35,615 nucleotides of DNA from Bacteroidales bacterium (GTDB lineage: Bacteria; Bacteroidota; Bacteroidia; Bacteroidales; WCHB1-69). Made by a program: the position numbers and the translations under genes. Within the stretch, counting starts at the first letter, position 1; each line of letters opens with the position of its first letter. The stretch is from contig JAGCVQ010000068.1 of the NCBI GenBank assembly GCA_017962275.1, forward strand, positions 1 to 35,615, in the 5' to 3' direction. The notes beneath the pieces were generated by a model. It saw only the letters and a program-made list of their open reading frames with translations. It searched no databases and was not told where the DNA came from. Shown here piece by piece: positions 5,409-13,382 of this stretch.

Positions 5409-8267
5409 CTACTCGCTCAACACACAAACCAAGTTTCTGTCGCCGTAAGCGTCGTCGATCTTGCCGACGGTCGGCCAGTACTTCTCGGTGTGCGGGAGCG
5501 GGAAGGCCGCCTGCTGACGGGTGTAAGGACGATCCCATTCGTCGGCGCAGACCACGTTCATGCTGTGAGGAGCGTTCTTGATAAGGTTGTTGGCCTTGTC
5601 GGCCTTGCCCTCTTCAATGTCGCGGATCTCCTGACGGATGGCGATCATCGCGTCGCAGAAACGGTCGAGCTCGCTCAGCGGTTCGCTCTCGGTGGGCTCC
5701 ACCATCAAGGTGCCGTGCACCGGGAAGGCCACCGTGGGAGCGTGGAAACCGTAGTCCATCAGACGTTTGGCAATGTCGCCCACCTGCACGCCCGCGCTTC
5801 TGTCGAAGGCGTTGCAGTCGAGAATCATCTCGTGTGCGCACATGCCGTTCGTGCCCGTGTAGAGGATCTTGTAGTCCTTCTCCAAACGTGCCCGCATGTA
5901 GTTGGCGTTCAGGATGGCGTTCTTGGTGACTTCCGTCAAACCCTTGCCGCCTAACATCTTGAGGTAGCCGTAGGTGATCGGAATCAGGTAGGCGCTGCCG
6001 TAAGGAGCCGTAGCCACCTGGCTGCCCTGCTCACCGCCGACCTTCACGGTAGCGTGGTTCGGCAAGAACGGGACGAGCTTCTCGCAGACACCGATCGGGC
6101 CGACACCAGGACCGCCACCGCCGTGAGGCATGGCAAAGGTCTTGTGCAGGTTGAGGTGGCAGACATCCGCGCCCATGGTGCCGGGAGAGGTCAGACCCAC
6201 CTGTGCGTTCATGTTCGCACCGTCCATATAGACCAGACCGCCGTTCTCGTGGATGATCTTGATGATTTCGAGGATGCCTTCCTCAAACACGCCGTGCGTG
6301 GAAGGATAGGTAATCATCAAACAAGAGAGGTTGTCCTTGTATTGCTCGGCTTTCGCACGCAGATCGTCGATATCGACCTCACCGTGCTCGGTTGCCTTCA
6401 CCACCACGATCTTGTTGCCGGCCTTGGCGGAAGAGGCGGGGTTGGTGCCGTGCGCGGAGGACGGGATCAAGCAGATGTTGCGGTGACCCTCGCCGCGGCT
6501 GAGGTGATAGTTGCGAATCACGGTCATACCGGCATATTCTCCAGCAGCACCGGAGTTCGGCTGCAAGGAGATGGCTGCGAAACCGGTGATCTTAGCTAAC
6601 CAGTTGCAGACCTCGTCCAACATTTCGCGGTAACCCTCGGCCTGATCGGCGGGAGCGTACGGGTGGATGTTGCAGGTCTCGGCCCAGCTCAGCGGCAGCA
6701 TCTCGGCAGCGGCGTTGAGCTTCATCGTGCAGGAACCCAGCGGAATCATCGCGCGGTTCAGCGACAAATCCTTGACTTCCAGCATCTTCATATAACGCAT
6801 CATCTCGGTTTCGGAGTGATACTGGCTGAAGATCTTGTGCTGCATGAACGGACTCTTACGGGTCAGTTCGGCAGGAATGTGCAGATCGGGAACACCGCAC
6901 TTGCCGTCGCAAACATGCGGGGTGAAGGGCTTTCCAGCGGTGATGGCCAGCACTTCGAGGATGTTGTTGACATCGTCGTGAGTGACCGTCTCGTCCAACG
7001 AAATCGTGAAGCAACGCTCGCAGTGGTAGCAGAGGTTGATCTCTTTCGACAGAGCCACCTTCTTCACATCCTCGCAGGTGAGACCTTCGGGCGTTTCGAG
7101 ACAGAGAGTGTCGAAATAGTTCTCGTTGTACTGTTTGAAACCGTATTTCGCAGCTTCGGCGGCGAGAACGCCAGCCAAAACGTTGATCTTCACAGCTTTG
7201 TTTTTCAGACCATCAGCACCGTGCCACATGCCGTAGAAACCAGCCATGATGGCGGTCAAGGCACTGGCGGTACAGATGTTGGAGGTAGCGCGCTCGCGTT
7301 TGATGTGCTGCTCACGGGTCTGCAGCGCCATACGGACAGCGCGGTTGCCCTGAGCGTCAACGGTCACACCGATGATACGACCCGGCATCTGACGCAGGAA
7401 CTCCTCGCGGCAAGCGTAGAAACCAGCGGCAGGGCTACCGTAACCCATCGGAATACCGAAACGTTGGGTGGAACCGGTCACGCAGTCGGCACCCCATTCG
7501 CCCGGAGGCGTGAGCAGCGTCAGGGCCAGCAGGTCAGTAGCCACACCCACGAAGATGTTCTTGCTGTGTGCCTTCTCAACCCATGCGCGGTAGTCATGGA
7601 TGCTGCCCCAATAGCTCGGGTATTGAATCATTGCGCCGAAGAAGGTCTCGTCGAGTTCCACTTGGTCGGGTTTGCCGATGACGAGTTCGATACCTTGCGG
7701 AGCTGCGTTGGTCTTCATCACGCCGATGCAGTGCGGGAACACGCCTTCCGCCACGAAATATTTCACCACGTTGTTCTTCTGTTGCTCGCGGCTGCGGCTG
7801 CGGAAGAACATCAGCATCATCTCGCCGGCGGCGGTGGCGTCGTCCAGCATGGAAGCGTTGGAGAGCGGCATGGCGGTAAGGCTGCTGATCATCGTCTGGT
7901 AGTTCAGCAAAGCCTCGATACGACCTTGGGAAATCTCCGCCTGGTACGGGGTGTAGGAGGTGTACCAACCCGGATTCTCGAAAATGTTGCGCAAAATCAC
8001 CGCCGGGGTGTAGGTGTTGTAGTGACCCATACCGATGTAGGAGCGGTAAATTTTGTTCTTCGCCATCAAACCGTGGATGTGGTTCAGGAATTCGCCTTCG
8101 GTCATACCGTCGGGCAAATCCAGCGGCTTCGGCAAACGGATGGCGGCGGGAACCGTCTTCTCAATCAGTTCGTCCATCGTTTTGACGCCGATGACGTCCA
8201 GCATTTTCTGTTGCTCGTCCACGGCGGGACCATTGTGTCTGCGCACAAATTCATCTTTTATTATCAT
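5409..8267 (-). CDS. gcvP: Glycine dehydrogenase (decarboxylating), P protein
   Basis: The pyridoxal-phosphate P protein of the glycine cleavage system: it decarboxylates glycine and passes the aminomethyl group to the lipoyl H protein. At 952 residues it is the full-length single-chain form. The start R-R-H-N-G-P, the G-M-G-H-Y-N-T motif, the P-L-G-S-C-T-M-K-L-N motif that opens the second half, and the PLP-lysine motif H-L-N-L-H-K-T-F followed by the glycine-rich P-H-G-G-G-G-P-G are all present. The ATG at 8267 gives the usual N-terminus (M-I-I-K-D-E-F-V-R-R-H-N); the longer frame to 8366 runs across the promoter. gcvT and gcvH are not in the window, and I saw no glycine riboswitch in the short leader. 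Confidence 0.97.
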   Translation of the reverse strand: MIIKDEFVRRHNGPAVDEQQKMLDVIGVKTMDELIEKTVPAAIRLPKPLDLPDGMTEGEFLNHIHGLMAKNKIYRSYIGMGHYNTYTPAVILRNIFENPGWYTSYTPYQAEISQGRIEALLNYQTMISSLTAMPLSNASMLDDATAAGEMMLMFFRSRSREQQKNNVVKYFVAEGVFPHCIGVMKTNAAPQGIELVIGKPDQVELDETFFGAMIQYPSYWGSIHDYRAWVEKAHSKNIFVGVATDLLALTLLTPPGEWGADCVTGSTQRFGIPMGYGSPAAGFYACREEFLRQMPGRIIGVTVDAQGNRAVRMALQTREQHIKRERATSNICTASALTAIMAGFYGMWHGADGLKNKAVKINVLAGVLAAEAAKYGFKQYNENYFDTLCLETPEGLTCEDVKKVALSKEINLCYHCERCFTISLDETVTHDDVNNILEVLAITAGKPFTPHVCDGKCGVPDLHIPAELTRKSPFMQHKIFSQYHSETEMMRYMKMLEVKDLSLNRAMIPLGSCTMKLNAAAEMLPLSWAETCNIHPYAPADQAEGYREMLDEVCNWLAKITGFAAISLQPNSGAAGEYAGMTVIRNYHLSRGEGHRNICLIPSSAHGTNPASSAKAGNKIVVVKATEHGEVDIDDLRAKAEQYKDNLSCLMITYPSTHGVFEEGILEIIKIIHENGGLVYMDGANMNAQVGLTSPGTMGADVCHLNLHKTFAMPHGGGGPGVGPIGVCEKLVPFLPNHATVKVGGEQGSQVATAPYGSAYLIPITYGYLKMLGGKGLTEVTKNAILNANYMRARLEKDYKILYTGTNGMCAHEMILDCNAFDRSAGVQVGDIAKRLMDYGFHAPTVAFPVHGTLMVEPTESEPLSELDRFCDAMIAIRQEIRDIEEGKADKANNLIKNAPHSMNVVCADEWDRPYTRQQAAFPLPHTEKYWPTVGKIDDAYGDRNLVCVLSE

Positions 8268-8316
8268 ATTGATTATCAGTTTGTTATTAATACTTTTGTA
8301 CGTTGAAAAAGAAAGG

Positions 8317-8324
8317 CAAAGATA
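8317..8324 (-). promoter_or_regulatory. -7 box upstream of gcvP
   Basis: The minus strand reads TATCTTTG, an exact TAnnTTTG match, 49 bases before the gcvP ATG. No clean TTG sits 19-20 bases further upstream. The 373-base gap 8268-8640 otherwise holds only the tandem repeats described separately and no coding potential. Confidence 0.55.
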
Positions 8325-8373
8325 CATTTTTTTGGGAATCGTAACAGCGATAGTTTTGGTTTTCATGTTTCAT

Positions 8374-8493
8374 GTAGGGCTGTCGCAATGCGGCAGCCCT
8401 ACAATCGCAATGCGGCAGCCCTACAATCGCAATGCGGCAGCCCTACAATCGCAATGCGGCAGCCCTACAATCGCAATGCGGCAGCCTTACATT
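8374..8493. repeat. 22-base tandem repeat x5 with a leading hairpin
   Basis: Five contiguous 22-base units start at 8384, 8406, 8428, 8450 and 8472. Each contains the palindrome CGCAATGCG then GCAGCCCTACAAT; the last unit has two changes. The first unit is preceded by GTAGGGCTG (8374-8382), complementary to CAGCCCTAC at 8394-8402, so the left edge can fold into a long interrupted hairpin. There are no spacers, so it is not a CRISPR. It lies between the promoter of gcvP and the end of mutY, on neither coding strand. Confidence 0.9.
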
Positions 8494-8496
8494 TGC

Positions 8497-8551
8497 GTCG
8501 CTCTAAGGTCGCTCTAGGGTCGGAGCAGGGTCGGAGCACTGTCGGTCAAGA
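8497..8551. repeat. 11-base degenerate tandem repeat x5
   Basis: Directly after the 22-base array come five 11-base units all beginning GTCG: GTCGCTCTAAG, GTCGCTCTAGG, GTCGGAGCAGG, GTCGGAGCACT and GTCGGTCAAGA. The unit drifts from CTCTA to GAGCA, as if copied and mutated stepwise. The following 90 bases to the mutY stop show no further structure I can support. Confidence 0.7.
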
Positions 8552-8640
8552 CCGAATGAAAACCTTGGGAAGACCGAGGCAAATCCGAGGCTACAACGAC
8601 GCTGCCCGCAGGTTAAGACTATGGATATTCGTGACAGGTG

Positions 8641-9633
8641 CTACCGGGTGGCAAGATAACCCAGAAACAAGGTCATGGTTTTCGGCATCGGGTAGTTTTC
8701 GATGTCATCGAAGCAAATAACCGTTTGGTTTTCGGATGGCTTCGGCAATCTTTTGACGTTGTTGACGTAGAAATGGGCGTGGATGATTTGGTGGGAGAGG
8801 ATTTCCCGCGTGGAGAAGACGGGGGTGTCGGGAAAAACATCCGAATCCGTTTCCGTTAACGGAAATTGGTACATGTTCTTCCAAATGTCGTTCGCGGTTC
8901 TTTTCTCGATAATCGTTTTATTACCAGATAGATACACCGAATAATGGAAATACCGGTGCTTCGATTCCGCTTTCTTCTTTTTGATGGGCAGAATATCCAC
9001 GAGCTGGTTATTCTGAGCGTAACACTCTGATTGGAAAGGACATTCCTCACATTGCGGATTTTTCGGGGTGCAGTGCATCGCCCCGAAGTCCATGGCCGCC
9101 TGGTTGAACACACCCGGACGGTCGCGGTCGATTTGCTCGTTGCAGATGTCCGTAATCCGCTTTACCACAGCGGGTTGTGATACATCCTCACACACCCCGA
9201 AGATCCGGCTGATAATGCGGATCACGTTGCCATCGACAGCGGGGTAAGGCAAATGGAAGGCGATGGAACTGATGGCGGCGGCGGTATAAGCGCCTATCCC
9301 TTTGAGCGACAGGATCTTATCGTAAGTGTCAGGAAACGTTCCGTTGTGTTTGGTCATGATTTCGCGGGCGGCGGCGTGCATGTTGCGGGCGCGGGAGTAG
9401 TAGCCCAACCCCTGCCACACTTTCAGCACCCGTTCCTCCTCGGCCTCCGCCAATGCCTTGACATTCGGGAAGTTGTCAATGAACCGCAGATAGTAATCCC
9501 AACCCTGCTGCACGCGGGTCTGCTGCAGGATGATTTCGGAAACCCAGATTTTGTAGGGGTCGCTCTCGCCGCGCCACGGCAGGTCGCGCTTGTGGTCCTC
9601 GTACCAGGCGATGAGCGTGTCGGCGAAAGCCAT
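8641..9633 (-). CDS. mutY: Adenine DNA glycosylase
   Basis: Removes adenine mispaired with 8-oxoguanine. The 330-residue protein has the catalytic Glu33 in S-E-I-I-L-Q-Q-T-R, the helix-hairpin-helix L-K-G-I-G-A-Y-T-A-A-A at about 110-120, the catalytic Asp134 in V-D-G-N-V, and the iron-sulfur loop C188-x6-C195-x2-C198-x5-C204. The C-terminal 110 residues form the MutT-like 8-oxoG recognition domain. The A-specific V-S-E-I-I-L-Q-Q-T-R context distinguishes it from endonuclease III. The ATG at 9633 is two bases after the OmpA-like stop, so the two are probably one transcript. Confidence 0.96.
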   Translation of the reverse strand: MAFADTLIAWYEDHKRDLPWRGESDPYKIWVSEIILQQTRVQQGWDYYLRFIDNFPNVKALAEAEEERVLKVWQGLGYYSRARNMHAAAREIMTKHNGTFPDTYDKILSLKGIGAYTAAAISSIAFHLPYPAVDGNVIRIISRIFGVCEDVSQPAVVKRITDICNEQIDRDRPGVFNQAAMDFGAMHCTPKNPQCEECPFQSECYAQNNQLVDILPIKKKKAESKHRYFHYSVYLSGNKTIIEKRTANDIWKNMYQFPLTETDSDVFPDTPVFSTREILSHQIIHAHFYVNNVKRLPKPSENQTVICFDDIENYPMPKTMTLFLGYLATR

Positions 9634-9635
9634 GG

Positions 9636-10628
9636 TTAGTTGCCTTGAATCAGTTGGAACAGCTGGTCCAGATTGGGGGTGAGGATGATCTCCGTGCGAC
9701 GGTTCTTGGCGCGAGCCTCGGGCGTATTGTTCTCATCCAGAGGCAGATACTCGCTTCTGCCGGAAGCCGACAACCGTGTGGGGTTGATGTCGCCGTTCTG
9801 CAGCAACGCCTTCACCACGGCGGTGGCACGCATCACGCTCAAGTCCCAGTTGTCCTTGATCTGACCGCTGCCGCGATAAGGCACATTGTCGGTGTGACCC
9901 TCGATGAGCACAGAGATTTCCTTCTCGTTCTCAAGCACTTTCGCCAACTGCTTGATGGCACTGAGTCCCTGCTCGTTGATGTCCCAGCTGCCGGAGGCGA
10001 ACAGCAGTTTGTCGTCCATGGAGACATACACCTTGCCGTCCTTCTCATAGACGTTCAGACCGCTGCCCTCGAACCCTTTCAGCGCGTTGATGACCTTGTC
10101 TTTCAAGGCTTTCACCTCCGCATCCTTTTGGGCGAGGATATTCTGCATCTCCCGGATACGCTGCTCTTTAAGTTCAAGTTCGGCGCGGGCCTTCGTCAGG
10201 GAATCCTGTTGCAGGGCCAGCATTTTCTCCTTCTGATTCAGCTCGTCCTTGTAGCGGTCGCGGTCACCGAGCAGATCGTTGATCGTGTTCTGGTTGTTGT
10301 TGGAGACGTCCGCGAAGTTTTTGAGCAGCTCGTCGTAATCCTTTTGCGCCTTCTCGTACTCCATTTCGCAAGTACGGGCCTTCCGGTAGAGCCGCAGCGT
10401 GTCCGTACGGAGCTTTTCAGCCTCGGCAGTGAGCTCGCTCAGCTGTGCCTGGAGCGCCTTCTTCGCATCCTGGCAGTTCTTGTTCTCGGAGGTCATAAAC
10501 GTCAGCTCGTCCTGCGTGCGCTGCAATTTGAGCTGCAGTTCGTTATACTTCTGCTTGGTCACACAGCCGGAAAACAACGCCGCTGCGAATACCAAAAATA
10601 ACGTTATTTTGAATGTTTTTCTCATCAT
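9636..10628 (-). CDS. OmpA-family lipoprotein with coiled coil
   Basis: A 330-residue envelope protein. A signal sequence ends in the lipobox L-F-S-G-C (Cys22). Residues about 25-185 are rich in E, K, Q and L with heptad character and form a long coiled coil. Residues about 200-325 are an OmpA C-terminal peptidoglycan-binding domain: L-L-F-A-S-G-S, then G-H-T-D-N-V-P-Y, N-W-D-L-S-V-M-R-A, R-L-S-A-S-G-R-S-E and N-R-R-T-E-I. It probably tethers the outer membrane to the wall. Two adjacent ATGs (10628 and 10625) are possible starts; an in-frame ATG at 10655 lies in the promoter and is rejected. Confidence 0.9.
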   Translation of the reverse strand: MMRKTFKITLFLVFAAALFSGCVTKQKYNELQLKLQRTQDELTFMTSENKNCQDAKKALQAQLSELTAEAEKLRTDTLRLYRKARTCEMEYEKAQKDYDELLKNFADVSNNNQNTINDLLGDRDRYKDELNQKEKMLALQQDSLTKARAELELKEQRIREMQNILAQKDAEVKALKDKVINALKGFEGSGLNVYEKDGKVYVSMDDKLLFASGSWDINEQGLSAIKQLAKVLENEKEISVLIEGHTDNVPYRGSGQIKDNWDLSVMRATAVVKALLQNGDINPTRLSASGRSEYLPLDENNTPEARAKNRRTEIILTPNLDQLFQLIQGN

Positions 10629-10652
10629 TAGGGATAATAATTGCTCAATCGG

Positions 10653-10660
10653 CAAAAATA
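10653..10660 (-). promoter_or_regulatory. -7 box upstream of the OmpA-like gene
   Basis: The minus strand reads TATTTTTG, 24 bases before the start at 10628. No TTG is found at the expected distance. Confidence 0.5.
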
Positions 10661-10724
10661 CGGTATTAACCGAAGTGATTCTGTCGAAAAAAATAAAGAT
10701 ATAAACAATGGATTTTGGATAACC

Positions 10725-11327
10725 TCAGAGGGCCGTGACCTCTGTCATAGGCACTTTGCGCAACGCCCCCGTGATGCGGTCGGCATCGCGCTGCCGCACG
10801 GAGATGGTGTAGATGCACTGCATATAGCTTTGTCTGTCAAGGACTTGTACTTCCGGATCTTTCAGAATCTGCATGATGTCGTTCATCTTCACATATTCGA
10901 ACGTCACGCGATACTGCTCCTGGACCGTGCGTTCCTCGATGACGGCGGCATCCAACGCCTCGCGGGCGGCCACCTTGTAGGCGTTCTGCAAACCGCTGAC
11001 ACCCAACTTGATACCGCCGAAATAACGGACCACAATCACCAACGTGTTGGTCAGGTCTTTCGAGAGCAGCTGTCCGTAGATGGGTCTTCCGGCAGTACCC
11101 GAGGGTTCGCCATTGTCGTTCAGACGGTAGGCGTCCTTGTGCGGACCGAGGATGTAGGCATAGCAGTGGTGGCGGGCATCCCAGTGTTTCTTCTGGATCT
11201 CCGCAAGCCGCTGTTTCACCTCCTGCTCGTTCTGCACGGGAAAGGCGTACGCCAGAAACTTGCTGCGCTTCTCGCTATAGCTGCCTTCGGCCGGTTTCGC
11301 GATGGTTTTATACGTGTCGTCGAACAT
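10725..11327 (-). CDS. yigZ: YigZ/IMPACT-family protein
   Basis: A 200-residue member of the UPF0029/IMPACT family. The N-terminal domain has S-E-K-R-S-K-F-L-A-Y, then W-D-A-R-H-H-C-Y-A-Y, D-N-G-E-P-S-G-T-A-G-R-P-I and V-V-R-Y-F-G-G-I-K-L-G, the family's most conserved stretches. A smaller ferredoxin-like C-terminal domain (about 135-200) follows. In other organisms relatives are linked to translation control, but the bacterial role is unclear. Its start overlaps the end of ribD by 20 bases, placing it last in the ribD operon. Confidence 0.93.
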   Translation of the reverse strand: MFDDTYKTIAKPAEGSYSEKRSKFLAYAFPVQNEQEVKQRLAEIQKKHWDARHHCYAYILGPHKDAYRLNDNGEPSGTAGRPIYGQLLSKDLTNTLVIVVRYFGGIKLGVSGLQNAYKVAAREALDAAVIEERTVQEQYRVTFEYVKMNDIMQILKDPEVQVLDRQSYMQCIYTISVRQRDADRITGALRKVPMTEVTAL

Positions 11328-12270
11328 ACATCAACCGATTGTCGTCAATATTCACTGTTTTATCCGGAATTCCGGGCAGCTTCGGAGCGGGAAGTCCCCT
11401 CCCCCACTGCTGGTTTCCCACCAAAATCCGCGCTTCGTCCCATAACCCCGCCGTCAAGAATTTCTCCAATGTCTTCTTCCCTCCTTCAACGATAACCGAT
11501 TGGACATTAAGGTTATACAGCTCTTTCACCGCCTCCTCCGCGTTGTCGGAAAGAGGGGTGCAAGGCAGGGGTGCATCGACCTCGTTTCCTCGCTGCATCA
11601 CGAAACGCTGCGGATCCTTCCCCGGATATTCGCGGGTGGTGAGCTGCGGACGGTCGTTCTGCATCGTGCGGTACCCGACCAAGATGGCATCCTCCTCGCT
11701 CCGCCACTTATGCGTCAACACTTTCAATGCGTAATTCGTTATCCAATAGGAATTTACATTGCCTTCGCCACGGTCAATGTCCATGAATCCGTCACGGGTC
11801 TGCGCCCATTTCAGGATGATGTACGGCCGGTGTTTCCGATGGAAGGAGAAGAAGCGTCGGTTCAGCTCTTCGCACTCCTCGCGGCAGACGTTCTCCACCA
11901 CCTCCACGCCGGCCTCGCGCAGCTTCCGCACGCCGTTGCCGTTCACCTTGTCGTGGTAGTCGATGGAACCGATGACCACCTTAGGGATGCCATAGCGAAT
12001 GATGGCATCGGCACAAGGGGGCGTCTTCCCGAAATGCGAACAGGGCTCCAGGTTGACATACAGCGTGCTGCTCTTCAGCAACTCTTTGTCATTCACGGAG
12101 TTGATGGCGTTCACTTCCGCGTGAGCCTCGCCGCAGCGATGGTGGTAACCCTCGCCGATAATCTTGCCGTCACGCACAATAACCGCCCCTACCATCGGGT
12201 TGGGACTGGTATGACCTAAACCCAAGGCAGCCAACTGCAAGCACCGCCGCATGTAGGTTTCCTCGACCAT
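11308..12270 (-). CDS. ribD: Bifunctional riboflavin biosynthesis deaminase/reductase
   Basis: Carries out the deaminase and side-chain reduction steps after GTP cyclohydrolase II in riboflavin synthesis. The 320-residue protein has the zinc deaminase site H50-A-E52 and L-E-P-C77-S-H-F-G-K-T-P-P-C86, with S-P-N-P-M-V-G-A near the start. From about residue 150 follows the RibD C-terminal reductase domain, including L-K-W-A-Q-T-R-D-G and I-V-E-G-G. The ATG at 12270 begins M-V-E-E-T-Y-M-R-R-C and falls two bases after the DUF4340 gene's stop; an upstream in-frame ATG would overlap that gene. The gene order fits co-transcription. No FMN riboswitch is seen because the gene is internal to the operon. 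Confidence 0.96.
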   Translation of the reverse strand: MVEETYMRRCLQLAALGLGHTSPNPMVGAVIVRDGKIIGEGYHHRCGEAHAEVNAINSVNDKELLKSSTLYVNLEPCSHFGKTPPCADAIIRYGIPKVVIGSIDYHDKVNGNGVRKLREAGVEVVENVCREECEELNRRFFSFHRKHRPYIILKWAQTRDGFMDIDRGEGNVNSYWITNYALKVLTHKWRSEEDAILVGYRTMQNDRPQLTTREYPGKDPQRFVMQRGNEVDAPLPCTPLSDNAEEAVKELYNLNVQSVIVEGGKKTLEKFLTAGLWDEARILVGNQQWGRGLPAPKLPGIPDKTVNIDDNRLMYVRRHV

Positions 12271-12272
12271 GC

Positions 12273-13349
12273 CTACTGCTGTTTCAGGAAATACGACAAC
12301 GGCTGGTTCTGACGGTCGAAGTGGTAATATTGGCACTGGACCAGATCTTTGGTGTTGCCGTTGAGCACCGCGTAGAACTTGTCGCGGTTGTAAGGTTCGT
12401 CTGCGGCGCGTTCACCTCCGCCGACGATGGCATCCAGATAGTATGGGTCAATCTCCATCTTGCGGTACATTTCCAAGGTCGTCTTCTCCCCGTTAACATC
12501 CGTCAACGTGATGGTTTTGAAGTGGTTATACTTCAATATCGAATCCTTCGCACCTGCCGACATGCCCGAAATGTACATCTCGTAGTTCTTGTCGCGATAC
12601 TCTGACAGCATGTCCAGCAGTTTGGCCGTGTCGTAATCCGCAATCAGCTCATTGTGAACATTATACAGACTAAAGAAACGGGTTCCGGACTTCTCCACAT
12701 AGTACGAATCTTCGGGATTCTCGAAATCCTCCACCTTCAGCGACTGGATGCGGGTAATCTTCGTAGAGAAAAGGTCGCAGTTGTACCAATCGACGGGCTT
12801 GTAGGCGTAAAACGGGGTCAAAAAGCCGCGGAAGCCGGGAATGTGGACAATGCAAGGTTCGTCAAATCCCTCAAGGATAGCGAAATTGGCGATATTGTCC
12901 ATCGTCGAAGGCCCCATGTAGTAGGTCTTCACTTTCCGTTCCTTGGTGAAGAAGGGAATGCCGAAAAGCTTGAATTTGGGCGCGTTCTGGTATATTTCCA
13001 CCTTTATGGCGTTCACGGACATCATCTTGTTGATGTTCGATTGGGCGGTCTTGGCCACGGTCTGCTGCAACTCGACATTGTGGATGGTCGATAGCAGGTC
13101 GTTCACCTTCGAGGGCATCGCCTTCACGGAATCCTGCACATACCAGCCGTCATCGTGGCGCACCAGCAGCGAATACTCGCCATTCATGTCGGCGATGAAT
13201 ATCTTGGTGATGTTGGCGGTGTCCTTCACGGCGAACAGTTCGGCATTCGGCTGTTTTTTGCCGATGACGCCGGTCTTTGCCAAAACAAGACAGAGGCAGC
13301 CCACCAGCAGCAGGCAGCCCAGAATAATGGCGATGGTTTTCTTGTTCAT
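12273..13349 (-). CDS. DUF4340-like membrane-anchored protein
   Basis: A 358-residue protein with one N-terminal membrane segment (I-A-I-I-L-G-C-L-L-L-V-G-C-L-C-L-V-L-A). The remainder faces the periplasm. It opens with A-E-L-F-A-V-K-D-T-A-N-I-T-K-I-F-I-A-D, followed by repeated beta-strand patterns and V-K-T-Y-Y-M-G, which resembles the DUF4340 family. That family is often near gliding or ABC-transport genes, but here the neighbours are ribD and a flavin oxidoreductase. Start at 13349 chosen because it begins directly before the hydrophobic segment. Function unknown. Confidence 0.75.
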   Translation of the reverse strand: MNKKTIAIILGCLLLVGCLCLVLAKTGVIGKKQPNAELFAVKDTANITKIFIADMNGEYSLLVRHDDGWYVQDSVKAMPSKVNDLLSTIHNVELQQTVAKTAQSNINKMMSVNAIKVEIYQNAPKFKLFGIPFFTKERKVKTYYMGPSTMDNIANFAILEGFDEPCIVHIPGFRGFLTPFYAYKPVDWYNCDLFSTKITRIQSLKVEDFENPEDSYYVEKSGTRFFSLYNVHNELIADYDTAKLLDMLSEYRDKNYEMYISGMSAGAKDSILKYNHFKTITLTDVNGEKTTLEMYRKMEIDPYYLDAIVGGGERAADEPYNRDKFYAVLNGNTKDLVQCQYYHFDRQNQPLSYFLKQQ

Positions 13350-13382
13350 TTCTTTCGTTATAATGTAGATGGGAACCACGGT

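Noticed and set aside
6663..8306. Long plus-strand open frame (547 codons) opposite gcvP
   Set aside because: It lies wholly antisense to the very clear gcvP gene, has H/V/G/R-biased composition typical of shadow frames and no recognised family.
8268..8316. Glycine riboswitch before gcvP
   Set aside because: The leader between the -7 box and start is under 50 bases, too short for the tandem aptamers, and no aptamer-like stems are visible.
8384..8493. Possible CRISPR array
   Set aside because: The 22-base units abut directly with no spacers, and no cas genes are nearby.
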